Positions 62,968 to 64,000 of a DNA stretch of 64,000 bases are shown here, one piece after another. Made by a program: the position numbers and the translations under genes. The notes under the pieces are model-generated. The model was given only the letters and a program-made list of their open reading frames with translations. It was not told the DNA's origin and did no database searches. This DNA is from Tupaia tana (taxonomy: Eukaryota; Chordata; Mammalia; Scandentia; Tupaiidae): the NCBI GenBank assembly GCA_026018925.1, contig JAKSZU010000212.1, forward strand, positions 186,001-250,000, read 5' to 3'. Position 1 is the first letter of the stretch. Each line of letters starts with the position of its first letter.

Positions 62968-64000
62968 TAAACAGTTTGACCCAGCTTTACAATGGACGTT
63001 TTGAAATGAAGCTTACCTTCAGTAGATAAGCAAAGAGTTTTTGAGCCAAAATCCGAACTTTTCTTTGGAATATCAGAAAGATCTTTGGAACAAAGACTGC
63101 ACTCATTCCTAAAGATATTTGTTGTAGCTGCAAGTTGAGTGTTGGGTCTAAATATGCACTACACTTTTCAAACTAAGCCTATAGCAGCACTCTTCCAACA
63201 AAATGCTAGGAAGTAGTTACCACAAAGTTGTTTGTTCCACTTAGCTACCTTGAGGAGTTGAACAACTTGTGAAGTGCAGTTTTTCTCTACATCAAGCTTT
63301 GGTTTGGAAAGCAGTTTGACGCTGTTTTTCAGTGGGCCATAACAAATGAATCTTACTTTCAGGAGATAGGCAAGTAGTTAGTCAAAACCTGCACTTTTTC
63401 TTGGAATAAACGAAAGGACTTTGGCACCAAGACTTCACTCATGGGGCTCCTTTAATCCCCAAAGATCTCTGTTGTAGCTGCAAGTTGATTGTTGGGCTTA
63501 AAAATACAATAATCTTTCCAGGACAACTAAGCCTAAAACATACCTCTTTCAACAGAATGCTAGGAAGTAACTAGCACAAAGTTTGTTCCACTTAATGTGA
63601 AGAATTGAACAAGTTGGCATGTTCAGTTTTGCTCTATATGAAGGTCTGGATTTGGAAGCAGTTTGACACTGTTTTTCAAGGGATCATTGAAAATGAAGCT
63701 TATTTTCACTAGTCAAGCAAGTAGTTTTTCAGCCAAAACCTGAAATTTTTCTTGGAATATCCGAAAGATCTTCGGCAAAAGACTCCTCTCATGGGGCTTC
63801 TTTTCATCCGCAAAAATCTTTGTTGTAGCTGCAAGTTGACCTTGGGGCCTAAGAATGCACTACACTTTCCATGCAACCTGAGCCTAAAGCATCCCCCTTC
63901 AAAGAAAATGCTAGGCAGTAACTTGCACAAAGTTGTTTGTTCCACTTAGCTAACTTGAGAAGTTGAACAAATTGTGATGTTCAGTTTTGCTCTACATCAA

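Larger units (their letters stand above)
62692..64000 (+). repeat. Second tandem satellite, ~340-358 bp monomer (satellite 2)
   Basis: Monomer starts marked by CTACATCAA or CTATATGAA fall at 62692, 63287, 63634 and 63992. Removing the 255 bp SINE plus duplicated site from the first monomer gives about 340 bp; the next two are 347 and 358 bp. Shared phrases include AGCAGTTTGAC, TTTGTTGTAGCTGCAAGTTGA, AATGCTAGGAAGTA and TTGTTCCACTTA. Monomers differ substantially from each other, unlike the nearly homogeneous satellite 1. I see no similarity between the two satellites. The array continues beyond the window. Confidence 0.9.

Noticed and set aside
63709..63949. Open frames on both strands in satellite 2
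   Set aside because: They are not preserved in the neighbouring monomers of the same array and overlap each other on opposite strands.

Overview
This window is eukaryotic, almost certainly from a placental mammal. The evidence is an RPL21 processed retrocopy, an L1-type ORF1 remnant, tRNA-derived SINEs with A-rich tails, a class II (betaretrovirus-like) endogenous retrovirus remnant with an LTR, and long tandem satellite arrays. I see no bacterial genes, operons, CRISPR arrays or other prokaryotic features. I could not name the species: the SINE family is clearly tRNA-related, but I cannot tie it to a lineage with confidence.

Layout. (1) 1-53128: one continuous head-to-tail satellite array with a ~313 bp monomer, roughly 155 monomers by arithmetic. 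Fourteen monomers carry a tRNA-derived SINE at the same internal position with the same duplicated flanks, so one insertion was later multiplied by the array's own amplification. SINE spacing and monomer-specific variants reveal nested higher-order repeats. These include a 2805 bp tandem duplication (8.6-14.2 kb), a ~9 kb block repeated 20.7-21.3 kb away (14-22 kb versus 35-43.6 kb), a 15.7 kb-offset block (28.2-30.9 versus 43.9-47.0 kb), and a short 125 bp deletion-derived unit at the right edge (52771-53128). (2) 53129-61338: ordinary interspersed sequence. It holds an old SINE, a fragment resembling CYYR1, an L1/HAL1-like element split by a full-length RPL21 retrocopy, a repeated L1-like 3' end, a second tRNA-promoter-like SINE remnant, a (CA)n tract and decayed retroviral env sequence. 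(3) 61339-62691: a 3' LTR with polypurine tract and poly(A) signal. (4) 62692-64000: a second, unrelated satellite (~340-358 bp monomer) that runs off the window. Its first monomer contains the LTR junction and a SINE with a clean 12 bp target-site duplication.

No intact, conventional protein-coding gene is supported. Many short open frames occur in the satellite because each monomer is open for 60-110 codons on both strands. They shift frame at every monomer and are not credible genes. The main biological interest is the satellite: a SINE captured into the repeat unit, spread to fourteen sites, and usable as a marker to reconstruct unequal exchange along 53 kb.
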